Assembly: GCA_002049455.2 (NCBI GenBank)
Contig: KV918803.1
Location: forward strand, 124,001 to 188,000
Origin: Porphyra umbilicalis
Taxonomy: Eukaryota > Rhodophyta > Bangiophyceae > Bangiales > Bangiaceae
DNA length: 64,000 nucleotides
Direction: 5' to 3'
Under the pieces are notes generated by a model. It made no database searches. It was not told where the DNA came from and saw only the letters and a program-made list of their open reading frames with translations. The translations under genes and the position numbers were made by a program. The number at the start of each line of letters is the position of its first letter. The first letter of the stretch is position 1. Of this stretch, positions 55,925 through 64,000 are shown in pieces.

Positions 55925-56570
55925 AGCTGAGTCCCTGCCCCGCCGGCCGTGCTTTGGGAGGATCCCTGCCGGCAGGCGATTGTCCTGTTTTGCAGTCAAT
56001 AATGGGCATGGAGGCTGCTCAGGCCATGTCATCGCTCGGTCCCACAGCCGCTGGTCTTGTTTTGGGGCTTTTCCCGCCGGCAGGCGCTGGTCATGGTAGC
56101 CTGTTTTGCTGTCAAAAATGGGCATGGAGGCTGCTCAGGCCATGTCAGCGCTCGGTCCCACAGCCGCTGGTCTTGTTTTGGGGCTTTTCCCGCCGGCAGG
56201 CGCTGGTCATGGTAGCCTGTTTTGCTGACAAAAATGGGCATGGAGGCTGCTCAGGCCATGTCAGCGCTCGGTCCCACAGCCGCTTGTCTTGTTTTGGGGC
56301 TTTTCTCTCCGGCAGGCGCTGGTCATGGTAGCCTGTTTTGCTGTCAAAAATGGGCATGGAGGCTGCTCAGGCCATGTCAGCGCTCGGTCCCACAGCCGCT
56401 TGTCTTGTTTTAGGACTTTTCCCGCCGGCAGGCGCTGGTCATGGTAGCCTATTTTGCTGTCAGAAATGGGCATGGAGGCTGCTCAGGCCATGTCAGCGCT
56501 CGTTTCCAGAGCCGTTTTTCTTGCATAGGGGCCTACGTCTTTCTGCCGATAGGCGCTGTTCATGGCACCG
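55925..56570. repeat. 116-bp tandem repeat array
   Basis: GGGCATGGAGGCTGCTCAGG recurs at about 56,004, 56,120, 56,236, 56,352 and 56,468, an exact 116-bp period. Inner units are nearly identical; the first and last are diverged, giving about 5.5 units. The period is not a multiple of three, so it is not a protein repeat. The stretch 55,481-55,924 before it holds no gene but has inverted words such as TCACACTAAG/CTTAAGTGTGA near 55,540. Confidence 0.9.
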
Positions 56571-56844
56571 AACTTATCCCCAAGCGCTCAGGAAATATTC
56601 TTCTCAGAGCAACTGAGCGCCATGATACGGGAGCAATGGCTGTGCCGCGGGACAATTCTATATTGCTGGCGCTGGTCATTGTCAGGCAGTCGCTATGCAG
56701 GGCGGTCAACAGAGGGTGGGGGTGGACAGCTGGATGCCGTTCACCTTATCAGCCACTGAGACACTTCCAGCGCTGTGCTACATCGACGCCAGCGTTTATT
56801 TTGTCACACAATGATACACTGCTGATTGGCTTCTGGTCTGTCTG

Positions 56845-57171
56845 TTATTTGTCATTTTTGGTGTTCAATTTAAGCCCTTGGCAGAAAAACATGAGATCCA
56901 TTCGCTCTGCTTTTACATATGCGATTGCGTATCCTAGAAGGACGTTTCGGCTTCCACAGGCCTGCTGATCAGCGTCCAAACTCTGGACATCTGCGCGAGT
57001 GACCTGGATGCCAGTGTAAGGTCCTCGGGAGTACACGAAGGCGACGTCACCGTCGTCATCCAAAGAGTCTCGAGACTCACTAGGAGGCGCGACGCGGGCC
57101 GCATCAGACACCTCCGGGGCACTCAGGTCGAAGAAGTCACGGCGAGGCTCCGCGTCACTCCGAGTGCGCAT
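56845..57171 (-). CDS. possible Ulp1-like (C48) cysteine protease fragment
   Basis: 108 codons from MRTRSDAEPRRDFFDLSAPE, then an acidic SRDSLDDDGDVAF segment and YTGIQVTRADVQSLDADQ leading to NVLLGYAIAYVKAERMDLMF and F. The pattern 'I-x-VT-x-x-D-x-x-x-L ... hydrophobic-xx-Y-xx-AY' resembles the start of the Ulp1/SENP peptidase domain, where a similar stretch precedes the catalytic His, Asp and Cys. Those catalytic residues are not present here, so at most it is the first exon or a remnant. Ulp1-like genes are sometimes carried by DNA transposons. Alternative: an unrelated orphan ORF. Confidence 0.3.
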   Translation of the reverse strand: MRTRSDAEPRRDFFDLSAPEVSDAARVAPPSESRDSLDDDGDVAFVYSRGPYTGIQVTRADVQSLDADQQACGSRNVLLGYAIAYVKAERMDLMFFCQGLKLNTKNDK

Positions 57172-57647
57172 GGTGGGCGGCTCCAGTTGAACGGGAAAAG
57201 TGGTTCACAGAGTAGATGGCCCCATGCACCGAGATGATTGCGGTGCGTTGTGACACGCCAGAACGAGGAGGCCACGAAAGGGGATGAAAGGTCGGCAACG
57301 TCACTCACAACACACACCGCCCCCGCGGGTGCACGCCTGCCTAGTGTAGTCCCCGTCAAGGTGTGGCCACAGCGAAAAAGGGGTTACGAGGAGTGAGTGA
57401 TGACAGCAAAGCGTAAACAAAGATGCCGTACGCTGTGAGAGTTGGCGTGCGCTGTACCCGCCGACCGTGTCCGTCGTCAGGTGAGCGCGAGGCCGGGCGC
57501 GAGGACGGGGACGAGGCCGAGCGCAAAAACGAGCGCGAGGTCGGGCGCGAGGACGCGCGCGAGGACGACCGCGGGTGGTGTTGTCCGTGCGTGCACTGAT
57601 GCCAGACAGCGGGGCGCGCCCGGAATGAGTCACTCCGTTGGGCTTTA

Positions 57648-57909
57648 GAGCATTCCCAACAATGTCGGGCCAACGCCATATTGGGCACACGTTGCAGAAA
57701 CGTGTCTCAAATTCGCCGTTGGCCAGTTCTCGGGGCGGGTAACAATGTCGAACGTGCACGCGGCGTTGCCAACGGAGGTCAAGCGAGTTAAAACGCGAAT
57801 GTACTTGCGCCCGATTCGGGGTCGGAGCCGTTGGCCCCAGGGCCAACGAGTTGCCAACGGAGCCTCCGTTGGCAACTCGTTGGCCCTGGGGCCAACGGGT
57901 TCTGTGCTC
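57648..57909 (+). mobile_element. Tourist-like (PIF/Harbinger type) MITE with long palindrome
   Basis: Left end TTA|GAGCATTCCCAACAATGTC; right end read inversely GAGCACAGAACCCGTTGGCC next to TGA, so a 3-bp flank TTA/TGA with one difference. GAGCAT-type ends next to TTA are typical of Tourist MITEs in plants. The left 28 bases match the MITE end at 35,561. Inside, 57,828-57,898 is a perfect palindrome with 35-bp arms and a single central base. 262 bp, no ORF of its own. The region before it (57,172-57,647) holds repeats of GCGCGAGG near 57,478-57,570 and no gene. Confidence 0.6.
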
Positions 57910-58503
57910 TGATTGGTCCATCGCGGTTTCACGGGGTTAAATGAGTGACAAGTGGCAGTTCATATTGTCCTCAGATTGCCCAATTTATCATATTTTTGTT
58001 TCGACAGCCACCCACGGATGGAATATTGTACCTCTCGGAACTGGACGGCCGCATGCCATCTCGACCCCAGAGCCCGGATCGTTGAAGTGTGTCACGTATC
58101 TCTCGTGCGGTGGCGTGTGGCCGAACGCGCTTGCGGGCCTGTCGGACACGCGGCGCGATCGCACCGACACTGGTAAAACAACTGGATCGGAGCGCTCGTG
58201 CGGGCACACGAGGCGGGGCCGGGCCACAGTCCCGCGCCCGGTCGCCAAATGGCCGCACCTGCGGCCACGTAGTGAACTGAGCAGAACCCTCCACCCTTGA
58301 CAGCACCCCAGGGCACCCCTGACAACCGCCACACCCCCACAGCCACCCACAGCCCACACAACACAGACGCCTGGGCGGCCAGAAATACCGCCCTCTCTAC
58401 CACCCACTACCGCATCCCGCGCGCGCGCTTTCTGCCCCCCCACCACGCCACCCGCGCACACCGGCACCCCCGCCGCCGCCCCCACGTCGCCGCCGCCCCC
58501 GCC

Positions 58504-59058
58504 GACCGTTGCCGCCACCCACGCCACCGCCACCGACCGCTGCAGCCACCCACGCTACCGTCCCCGTCGTCGCCGTCCGCCCCCCCGCCCCCGCCGATCG
58601 CCGCCGCCCCCGCCGACCGTTGCCGCCACCCACGCCACCGCCACCGACCGCCGCAGGCACCCACGCTACCGTCCCCGTCGTCGCCGTCCGCCCCCCCGCC
58701 CCCGCCGATCGCCGCCGCCCCTGCCGACCGTTGCCGCCACCCACGCCACCGCCACCGACCGCTGCAGCCACCCACGCTACCGTCCCCGTCGTCGCCGTCC
58801 GCCCCCCCGCCCCCGCAGATCGCCGCCGCCCCCGCCGACCGTTGCCGCCACCCACGCCACCGCCACCGACCGCCGCAGGCACCCACGCTACCGTCCCCGT
58901 CGTCGCCGTCCGCCCCCCCGCCCCCGCCGATCGCCGCCGCCCCCGCCGACCGTTGCCGCCACCCACGCCACCGCCACCGACCGCCGCAGGCACCCACGCT
59001 ACCGTCCCCGTCGTCGCCGTCCGCCCCCCCGCCCCCGCCGATCGCCGCCGCCCCCCGC
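58504..59058 (+). repeat. five 111-bp tandem repeats (37 codons)
   Basis: GACCGTTGCCGCCACCCACG recurs at 58,504, 58,615, 58,726, 58,837 and 58,948. Being a multiple of three, the period keeps any frame open; one gives the repeat ATHATVPVVAVRPPAPADRR. Looser related repeats continue to about 59,870. It lies upstream of the transposase of H2 and corresponds to a degenerate region in H1. Whether it is translated is unknown. Confidence 0.9.
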
Positions 59059-60268
59059 ACCGGCCGCTGTCGACGCCGCCCACGCCGACCGTTGCCGCAA
59101 CCCGCGCCCACGCCACCGACCACGACCGCCGCTCGCCCCCCCCGCCCCCGCCCATCGCCGCCGCCCCCGCCAACCGTTGCCGCCACCACCGCCGCCACCG
59201 CCGACCGTCGTCGCCCGTCGCCCCCCCCGCCCCCGCCCATCGCCGCCGCCCCCGCCAACCGTTGCCGCCACAAGCGCCGCCACCGCCGACCGTCGTCGCG
59301 GCCCGCCTTCCCCCCCCCCGCCCATCGCCGCCGCCCCTGTCGCCCAAGCCGACCGTTGCCGCCGCCCGCGCGGCCACCGCCGACCATCGTCGCCGCTCGC
59401 CCCCTCTGCCCCCGCCCATCGCCGCCGCCCCCGCTGACCGTTGCCGCCGCCCGCGCGGCCACCACCGTCCGTCGTTGCCGGTCGCCCGCCCCGCTCCCGC
59501 CCATCGCCGCCGCCCAAGCCGACCGTTGCCGCCGCCCGCGCCGCCACCGCCGACCGTCGTCGTGGCTCGCCCCCGCCGCCCCCGCCCATCGCCATCGCCC
59601 AAGCCGACCGTTGCCGCCGCTCGCGCCGCCACCACCGACCTTCGTTGCCGCTTGCCTCTCCCGCCCCCACCAATTGCCGCCGCCCAAGCCGACCGTTGCC
59701 GCCGCCCGCGCCGCCACCACCGACCGTCGTTGCCGCTCGCTTCTCCCGCCCCGGCCGATTGCCGCTGCCCAAGCCGACCGTGGCCGTAGCCCGCGCCGCC
59801 ACCACCGTCCGTCGTTGCCGGTCGCCCCCCCCGCCCCCGCCCATCGCTGCTGTTCTCGCCAACCGTTGCCACCTGCGCCTCCGTCCCCGTCGTCGCCGTG
59901 CACCTCCCCGGCGCCACCGACCGCCGCCGCCGCCACCACCCGCCGGAATCACCGTCCCCGCGGCCGACGGCGGCCCTCGCCGCCCGCCGTCGCGTCACCG
60001 ACCCCCGTCCTCGCCATCGCCGTGTGGCCCGCGACGACGCTGGTCGCTACCGACTTGTGCGTTTCCCATTCAATCGTTTTCGACAATGCGTTGCACTTGT
60101 GTGTGCGGTGTACCGGGTGTTGTGCGGGGGAGTACGCCAGCGAGTGTGGTTTCGACGTGGGATGCAGTATCTGACATGATGTGCCGTGTCACCGCGATTC
60201 TGTGCTTCCTGTGGCATTGTTGGTCGGTGCGTTCCCCTGCAATCCTTATTTCTTTGTTGATGCAGACC

Positions 60269-62095
60269 ATGAACGTCCACGACGAGGAGCACGGCGACGA
60301 CATGGGGGGTGCTGTGGACCAGGACGACCTCTCCTCGGGCCTCGCGATGGCTGTGAGCCACCATCTTCGGCTGCTGCAGTTGGCGCGGCGGGTCCGCGGT
60401 TGTCAGCGCCTGCGGCGACGGCACCGCGGGTCGGTTCGTGGGCGCGTGCCCAACAAGAAGCGCGACTTCAACCTCGGGCTGCGCAACATTTTGCGCGACT
60501 ACTGGGGTGTGGACGGGGAGCCGCCCGTCTTCGACGAGGCGGACTTTGAGAGCCGGTTCCGAATGCCACGCGCTGTCTTCATGCGCGTCTACAATGACAT
60601 AAAGGACGAGCCGTTTTTCCGCCAACGCGTCAACGCCACCGGGCGACCCCAGGCGCATCCGCTTCAGAAGGTCGTCGCCGCGCTGCGCGTTCTTGGCAAC
60701 GGCGAGGCCGCGGACCGCCCCGATGAGTACGTCCGGTTGTCGAAGTCGACCACCAATGCCGCCGTCAAGAGCTTCATCGAGTTCATCGTCAACAAGTACG
60801 AGTCGACCTACCTGCGCGCGCCGACGAACGAGGACATCACGCGCATCCTGGCGTTCAACAAGGACCGGGACTTGCCCGGCTGTATCGGCAGCTTGGACTG
60901 CAGCCACTGGGAGTGGCACGGCTGCCCGAAGTCGGCGGCGGGACAGCACAAGGGCAGGTCGGGCAAGCGGTCCATTGTCCTGGAGACGGTGTGCGACCAC
61001 GACCTCTGGGTTTGGCACGTCTTTGCCGGCTCGCCAGGAAGCAACAACGACATCAACGTCCTCAAGCAGAGCCCTTTGTTTTCTCGTGTCGTGCGCGGCG
61101 AGTGGCCGCCACGTGACTTTTCTTTTGAAGTGAACGGGCGGAGGTACACGTATCTTTACTATTTAGTCGACGGTATCTATCCCTCTTACCCCTTTCTAGT
61201 TCGCCCCCACCAGAACCCCGGCACCCCGGAGGAGCTTGAGTTCAACGCCGTACAAGAAGGCGCTCGCAAGGAGGTCGAGCGCCTGTACGGCACCATGTAC
61301 CAGCAATTCAAGGTGGCTCTCCACCCCGCGCGCCACCACAGCGTGGCGCACCTCATCCTCACGGCCAAGGCCGTGTGCATCTTGCACAACATGGTCGTGG
61401 AGGCGCGGCGGCCATCATTCGTCCACAACATTCGGCGGCATGGCGCAGATGTCGACATTGGTGGTCACGGTGGCGGCGTTGCGGGCGACGGTGAGGGCGC
61501 GGGCGCCGGTGCCGCCAATGGCGGCGACGGCAGTGAAGTCGGCGGCGGTGAAGATGGTGGGGATAGTGGCGCCGGCGGCGGTGGCGGCGGCGGGGATGGT
61601 GGCGCAGGCGGCGGTGACGGCGGCGGCGGCGGCGGCGGTGGCGGCGGTGGCGGGCACGGCGGGGGTGGCCCCGCAGCCGTGGGCGGTGGTGACGCTGGCG
61701 GCGCTGGCGGCGGGGATGGTGGCGACGGCGGTGAGGATGCTGGGGAGGGTGGCGCCGGCGGCGCTGGCGGCAGCGATGGTGGTGGTGCCGGCGGCGGCGG
61801 TGGGGATGGTGGCGACGGCCACGGGGGCGTTCGGGGTGGTGGCGCCGGCGACATTGGTGGCCGAGGTCGTCCGTTTGGGTCATCACGCGGACGTGTTGGT
61901 CGGGCCGCTGACGGTGTCCCAGCTGACCCTGCGCTCCAAGTTAACCAGGGCATGCTTCCTCCCCCCGGTTCCTTCTCCGACCTCCTTACTTGGGTGCAGG
62001 CGACGGACCCGGCCGTCGGTATGAACTTGAGAAAGGATCTCACTGCACTTGCGTGGGCTCGCCGACAGGCACGGCGGTCACGCGCTGGCGAGTAA
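60269..62095 (+). CDS. PIF/Harbinger DDE transposase (H2)
   Basis: 608 aa from MNVHDEEHGDDMGGAVDQDD. The Met follows TATTTCTTTGTTGATGCAG, a good intron acceptor, so an upstream 5' exon is likely. N-terminal basic helices (RRVRGCQRLRRRHRG) precede VFDEADFESRFRMPRAVFMR, the typical entry to this family. The catalytic core has GCIGSLDCSHWEWHGCPKS (first Asp), HVFAGSPGSNNDINVL (second Asp) and GARKEVERLYGTMYQQFK (Glu), and ends with AVCILHNMVVEARR. It matches the plant-transposon protein family (DDE_Tnp_4/Plant_tran type) throughout and appears intact. The last 190 residues are an unusual Gly/Asp-rich tail (about 61,440-61,860) ending in a basic segment. It cuts and inserts the element, normally with a Myb-like partner. 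Confidence 0.92.
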   Translation: MNVHDEEHGDDMGGAVDQDDLSSGLAMAVSHHLRLLQLARRVRGCQRLRRRHRGSVRGRVPNKKRDFNLGLRNILRDYWGVDGEPPVFDEADFESRFRMPRAVFMRVYNDIKDEPFFRQRVNATGRPQAHPLQKVVAALRVLGNGEAADRPDEYVRLSKSTTNAAVKSFIEFIVNKYESTYLRAPTNEDITRILAFNKDRDLPGCIGSLDCSHWEWHGCPKSAAGQHKGRSGKRSIVLETVCDHDLWVWHVFAGSPGSNNDINVLKQSPLFSRVVRGEWPPRDFSFEVNGRRYTYLYYLVDGIYPSYPFLVRPHQNPGTPEELEFNAVQEGARKEVERLYGTMYQQFKVALHPARHHSVAHLILTAKAVCILHNMVVEARRPSFVHNIRRHGADVDIGGHGGGVAGDGEGAGAGAANGGDGSEVGGGEDGGDSGAGGGGGGGDGGAGGGDGGGGGGGGGGGGHGGGGPAAVGGGDAGGAGGGDGGDGGEDAGEGGAGGAGGSDGGGAGGGGGDGGDGHGGVRGGGAGDIGGRGRPFGSSRGRVGRAADGVPADPALQVNQGMLPPPGSFSDLLTWVQATDPAVGMNLRKDLTALAWARRQARRSRAGE

Positions 62096-62664
62096 TGAGG
62101 GCTCGTATGTGCCTGTGAGTGTGTGTGCATGTGTGTGTGTGTTTATTTGTCAATGACTTGTTCTTTCGTCAAAGCCGCATGGCATGTTCTGTGTACCAAT
62201 CGAAGTCCCCATGTCGGAGTCACGACTAGCGGCTCATGCAAATGCTGGCGGCCTGCGCCCTCGCATCGCGTATGACAGGCAAGGTGTTTTGCACCTGCAA
62301 TGCGCAACTGATGCGCTTTCCATCTCATAGGGCGTTGCCAAGACAGACTTTACCCGTGCTTGACTCACGTGCGGAACGCGCCCGGCCATGATGAACAGCA
62401 GGGGGTCGCAACTGATGGCGCATACTGCAAGAAAACACACAACAAAGCTAACAAAAGGAGCACCGCTTGCGACGCGCTAGCTCCAACACAGGCATGCGAC
62501 TGCACCCGACCACACCAAACAAGGACAATGTGGGTGACCTGCAATGTCTCCCATCCGTCACACATGCACGTCCGCCGCACTAGAGTCACTGGCACACAGC
62601 AACGTCCTGCGGCATGCGTCTCACAATCACTCCAGCGGTCAAACCCTCCGCACCCCAAAGGTCC

Positions 62665-64000
62665 TCACTCGTCCTCTTCATCATCAGTGACCTCCTTGTT
62701 CACAGCACCGCCGGTTCGCGCAGACACAGCGCCCGTCGTCCGGACCGTACGTCCCGCGCCGCGACTGCGCATGTCGCCACGCGCGGTAGGCGCCGTGACG
62801 CTGCTCCCGCCTCCCACGTCCGGCCCAGTGAGGTCAATGGCTGCCTGGTTCTTGTCGATGCGCGCCTGCCCCACCTTGGACTTGGCCGCCATCGCGTGGC
62901 GGCCGCGCGCCAGGCGCACGCGCTCTGCAGAGCCTCTCTTGTCCAGCCCCGACGCCTCGGCCACATTGGTGGTCGCGTCGCTGTCTTCGCTTGATGCGAC
63001 GACCGGCTCCTTGCCGCCCCCCGCGGCCATCGCGGCCGACGCGGCCGCAGCTGCGCTCGCGCCCGCTGCAGTGGCCGACTTGGTCGATGGCGACGCGCCC
63101 CGCACCGCGACCGCACCGCTGGCCACGGCCGCCGGCGCCGTGGCATTGATGGCCGCCATGCCGATGTTGAACATGTCCTTCCGCATGGCCTCAAAGAACG
63201 TCTTGGCCTCGTCCGTGCCCTTGTTTTCGGCCAAGTTGAAGAACGCGGCCGCCGCGCGCTTGGACTCGAGCTGCGTCCGCTTGGCAGCCTCCGAAACCAT
63301 CGCCTCCATCGTCTTTCTCGAGCGCACGAGCTCCACACCAAGGACGCCCGCGCTCTCTTGCATGTCCTCTTTGTTGTTGGGCATGCGCTTGGCCGCCTTG
63401 ACGCCCATGTCCGGTCGCGGCTGGAGAGCGGGACGCTTCCCGCGTGAGGGCCTGTCGCCGCCGCCGTTGCCATCATCGCCGCCGTCAACGTCCAGCTGAC
63501 CACCAATGCCGTGAAAGCGGTCAGCGACGGCGTTGGCGTCGGCCGCCGCCCCGCTGAACTTGTCCATCTCTCTCAGCACGCGCCACATCGGGATGCACGC
63601 GCACGTCACCACGTGACCGGTCCGCTCCGCCCGCGCCTTTCCCTGCCGCTCGCGCTCGTCGTCCGAGCACGCGTCCTGCCGCACGGCTTGGTACGCCGAC
63701 ACGCCAGAGAAGAGGCCCGCGGCGGCGCGCACGAGGTCCTCCTCGGTCAGCCCCCCCGTCAGCTGCTTCTTGTCGGACACCACCTTGAAGAAATGTGCGA
63801 AGCGCTGCACGTCGGGCGCAAACTTGCGCTCAAACTGCGTCTGCATGGAGCCCGCCGTGCGCTCGCTCCATCGGCCCTTCAGGTCACTGGGCTTCAGGCT
63901 TTTGGGGATGCGCTGCACAAAGTCCTCCTTAATGGTGTCCCAGAGACCGTCCTTCGACCAGTCCGCGCCCATGTCCGACCGCTGCGCCACCAACTTGAAC
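62665..64000 (-). CDS. Myb/SANT-like DNA-binding protein of the Harbinger element, N-terminus beyond window
   Basis: 442 codons are in the window and the frame is still open at its right edge; no ATG precedes the first visible residues, so the start lies outside. LWDTIKEDFVQRIPKSL ... SDLKGRWSERTAGSMQTQFE, then GGLTEEDLVRAAAGLFSGVS and IPMWRVLREMDKFSG follow the pattern of trihelix/Myb-like proteins (W...I...F ... LK-RW ... TEEDxxxxA ... W-xLR-xxKF) that accompany plant PIF/Harbinger transposases. The middle is basic (SRGKRPALQPRPDMGVKAAK) and Ala-rich, and the end is acidic (KEVTDDEEDE). It converges on the transposase gene with 569 bp between stops. In characterised systems such a partner binds the ends and brings transposase to the nucleus. 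Confidence 0.7.
   Translation of the reverse strand, partial: FKLVAQRSDMGADWSKDGLWDTIKEDFVQRIPKSLKPSDLKGRWSERTAGSMQTQFERKFAPDVQRFAHFFKVVSDKKQLTGGLTEEDLVRAAAGLFSGVSAYQAVRQDACSDDERERQGKARAERTGHVVTCACIPMWRVLREMDKFSGAAADANAVADRFHGIGGQLDVDGGDDGNGGGDRPSRGKRPALQPRPDMGVKAAKRMPNNKEDMQESAGVLGVELVRSRKTMEAMVSEAAKRTQLESKRAAAAFFNLAENKGTDEAKTFFEAMRKDMFNIGMAAINATAPAAVASGAVAVRGASPSTKSATAAGASAAAAASAAMAAGGGKEPVVASSEDSDATTNVAEASGLDKRGSAERVRLARGRHAMAAKSKVGQARIDKNQAAIDLTGPDVGGGSSVTAPTARGDMRSRGAGRTVRTTGAVSARTGGAVNKEVTDDEEDE

Larger units (their letters stand above)
58300..64000 (+). mobile_element. H2: PIF/Harbinger element with transposase and Myb-like genes
   Basis: Approximate extent. It holds the proline-coding repeat region, a DDE transposase on the + strand and a convergent Myb/SANT-like ORF on the - strand that runs off the window. 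Homology with H1 covers the repeat region, the transposase and about 400 bp after it. Left TIR not located; the right end lies beyond 64,000. Having the two proteins PIF/Harbinger elements need, it may be able to move itself. The 62,096-62,664 interval between the two genes holds GT-rich microsatellite (TGTGTGTG near 62,120) and no ORF of note. Confidence 0.65.

Noticed and set aside
55925-56570. CRISPR-like array
   Set aside because: The units are direct 116-bp tandem copies with no unique spacers, in a eukaryotic context.
57301-57921. 206-codon - strand frame as a gene
   Set aside because: It runs through the Tourist-like MITE and the GCGCGAGG repeats; coding sense is not apparent.
58397-59998. 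500-codon Gly/Arg frames on the - strand across the 111-bp repeats
   Set aside because: Complement of the proline-coding repeats; open only because of the repeat and composition. The + strand frame agrees better with the following transposase.

Overview
This window comes from a GC-rich eukaryotic nuclear genome. Signs are nested LTR retrotransposons, PIF/Harbinger and hAT DNA transposons, a gene split by a GT-AG intron, AATAAA signals and no operon-like gene packing. The very high GC (some stretches almost only G and C), few introns and plant-like Harbinger transposases would suit an alga such as a bangiophyte red alga, but nothing here proves the lineage. I see no rRNA gene, functional tRNA, CRISPR array or organellar sequence. 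Most of the window is mobile DNA; host genes are few.

Region 1 (1-25,166) is a stack of LTR retrotransposon fossils. Element A (1-6,352, + strand) is a broken Ty3/gypsy element carrying a 582-bp hAT MITE (2,934-3,515, TSD ATGCACAG). It is cut off by element B (6,353-25,166, gag-pol on the - strand), a chromovirus-like Ty3/gypsy element. Inside B's gag sits element C (13,935-23,439, + strand), a close relative of B with 496-bp LTRs and a clean 5-bp TSD (GCATC). B and C share one layout: LTR, TGG-type primer site, gag with a CCHC knuckle, protease, RT, RNase H, integrase and chromodomain-like tail, then a large ORF on the opposite strand with its own AATAAA, a purine tract and the second LTR. 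The antisense ORF (about 544 aa in C) is the most interesting feature of the window.

Region 2 (25,167-38,900) is a patchwork: a GC-rich stretch with no gene I can defend, two hAT-type insertions, a gag remnant of a third LTR lineage, an internally deleted Harbinger copy (H1, - strand), an alanine-rich hypothetical gene, a 673-bp MITE with 30-bp perfect TIRs and a Tourist-like MITE end.

Region 3 (38,900-52,750) holds most host-like coding sequence: an alanine/lysine-rich probable nuclear protein (38,930-40,155), a small Cys-rich ORF split by a 1.2-kb hAT element (43,228-44,429, TSD GTAAACGC), a 2.4-kb inverted repeat (44,586-46,986), a zinc-binding protein exon with a tRNA-like A-box/B-box sequence beside it, and the clearest host gene, a two-exon membrane-anchored SAM-dependent methyltransferase (51,561-52,723).

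Region 4 (52,750-64,000) starts with a 2.3-kb stretch of extreme GC, then a 252-bp TA-flanked MITE, a 116-bp tandem repeat array, a possible Ulp1-like protease fragment, a Tourist-like MITE with a perfect 71-bp palindrome, and a second Harbinger element (H2). H2 has 111-bp (37-codon) proline-rich repeats, an apparently intact DDE transposase (60,269-62,095, +) and, convergent to it, a Myb/SANT-like ORF (62,665 to the window end, -), the two proteins Harbinger elements normally use together.
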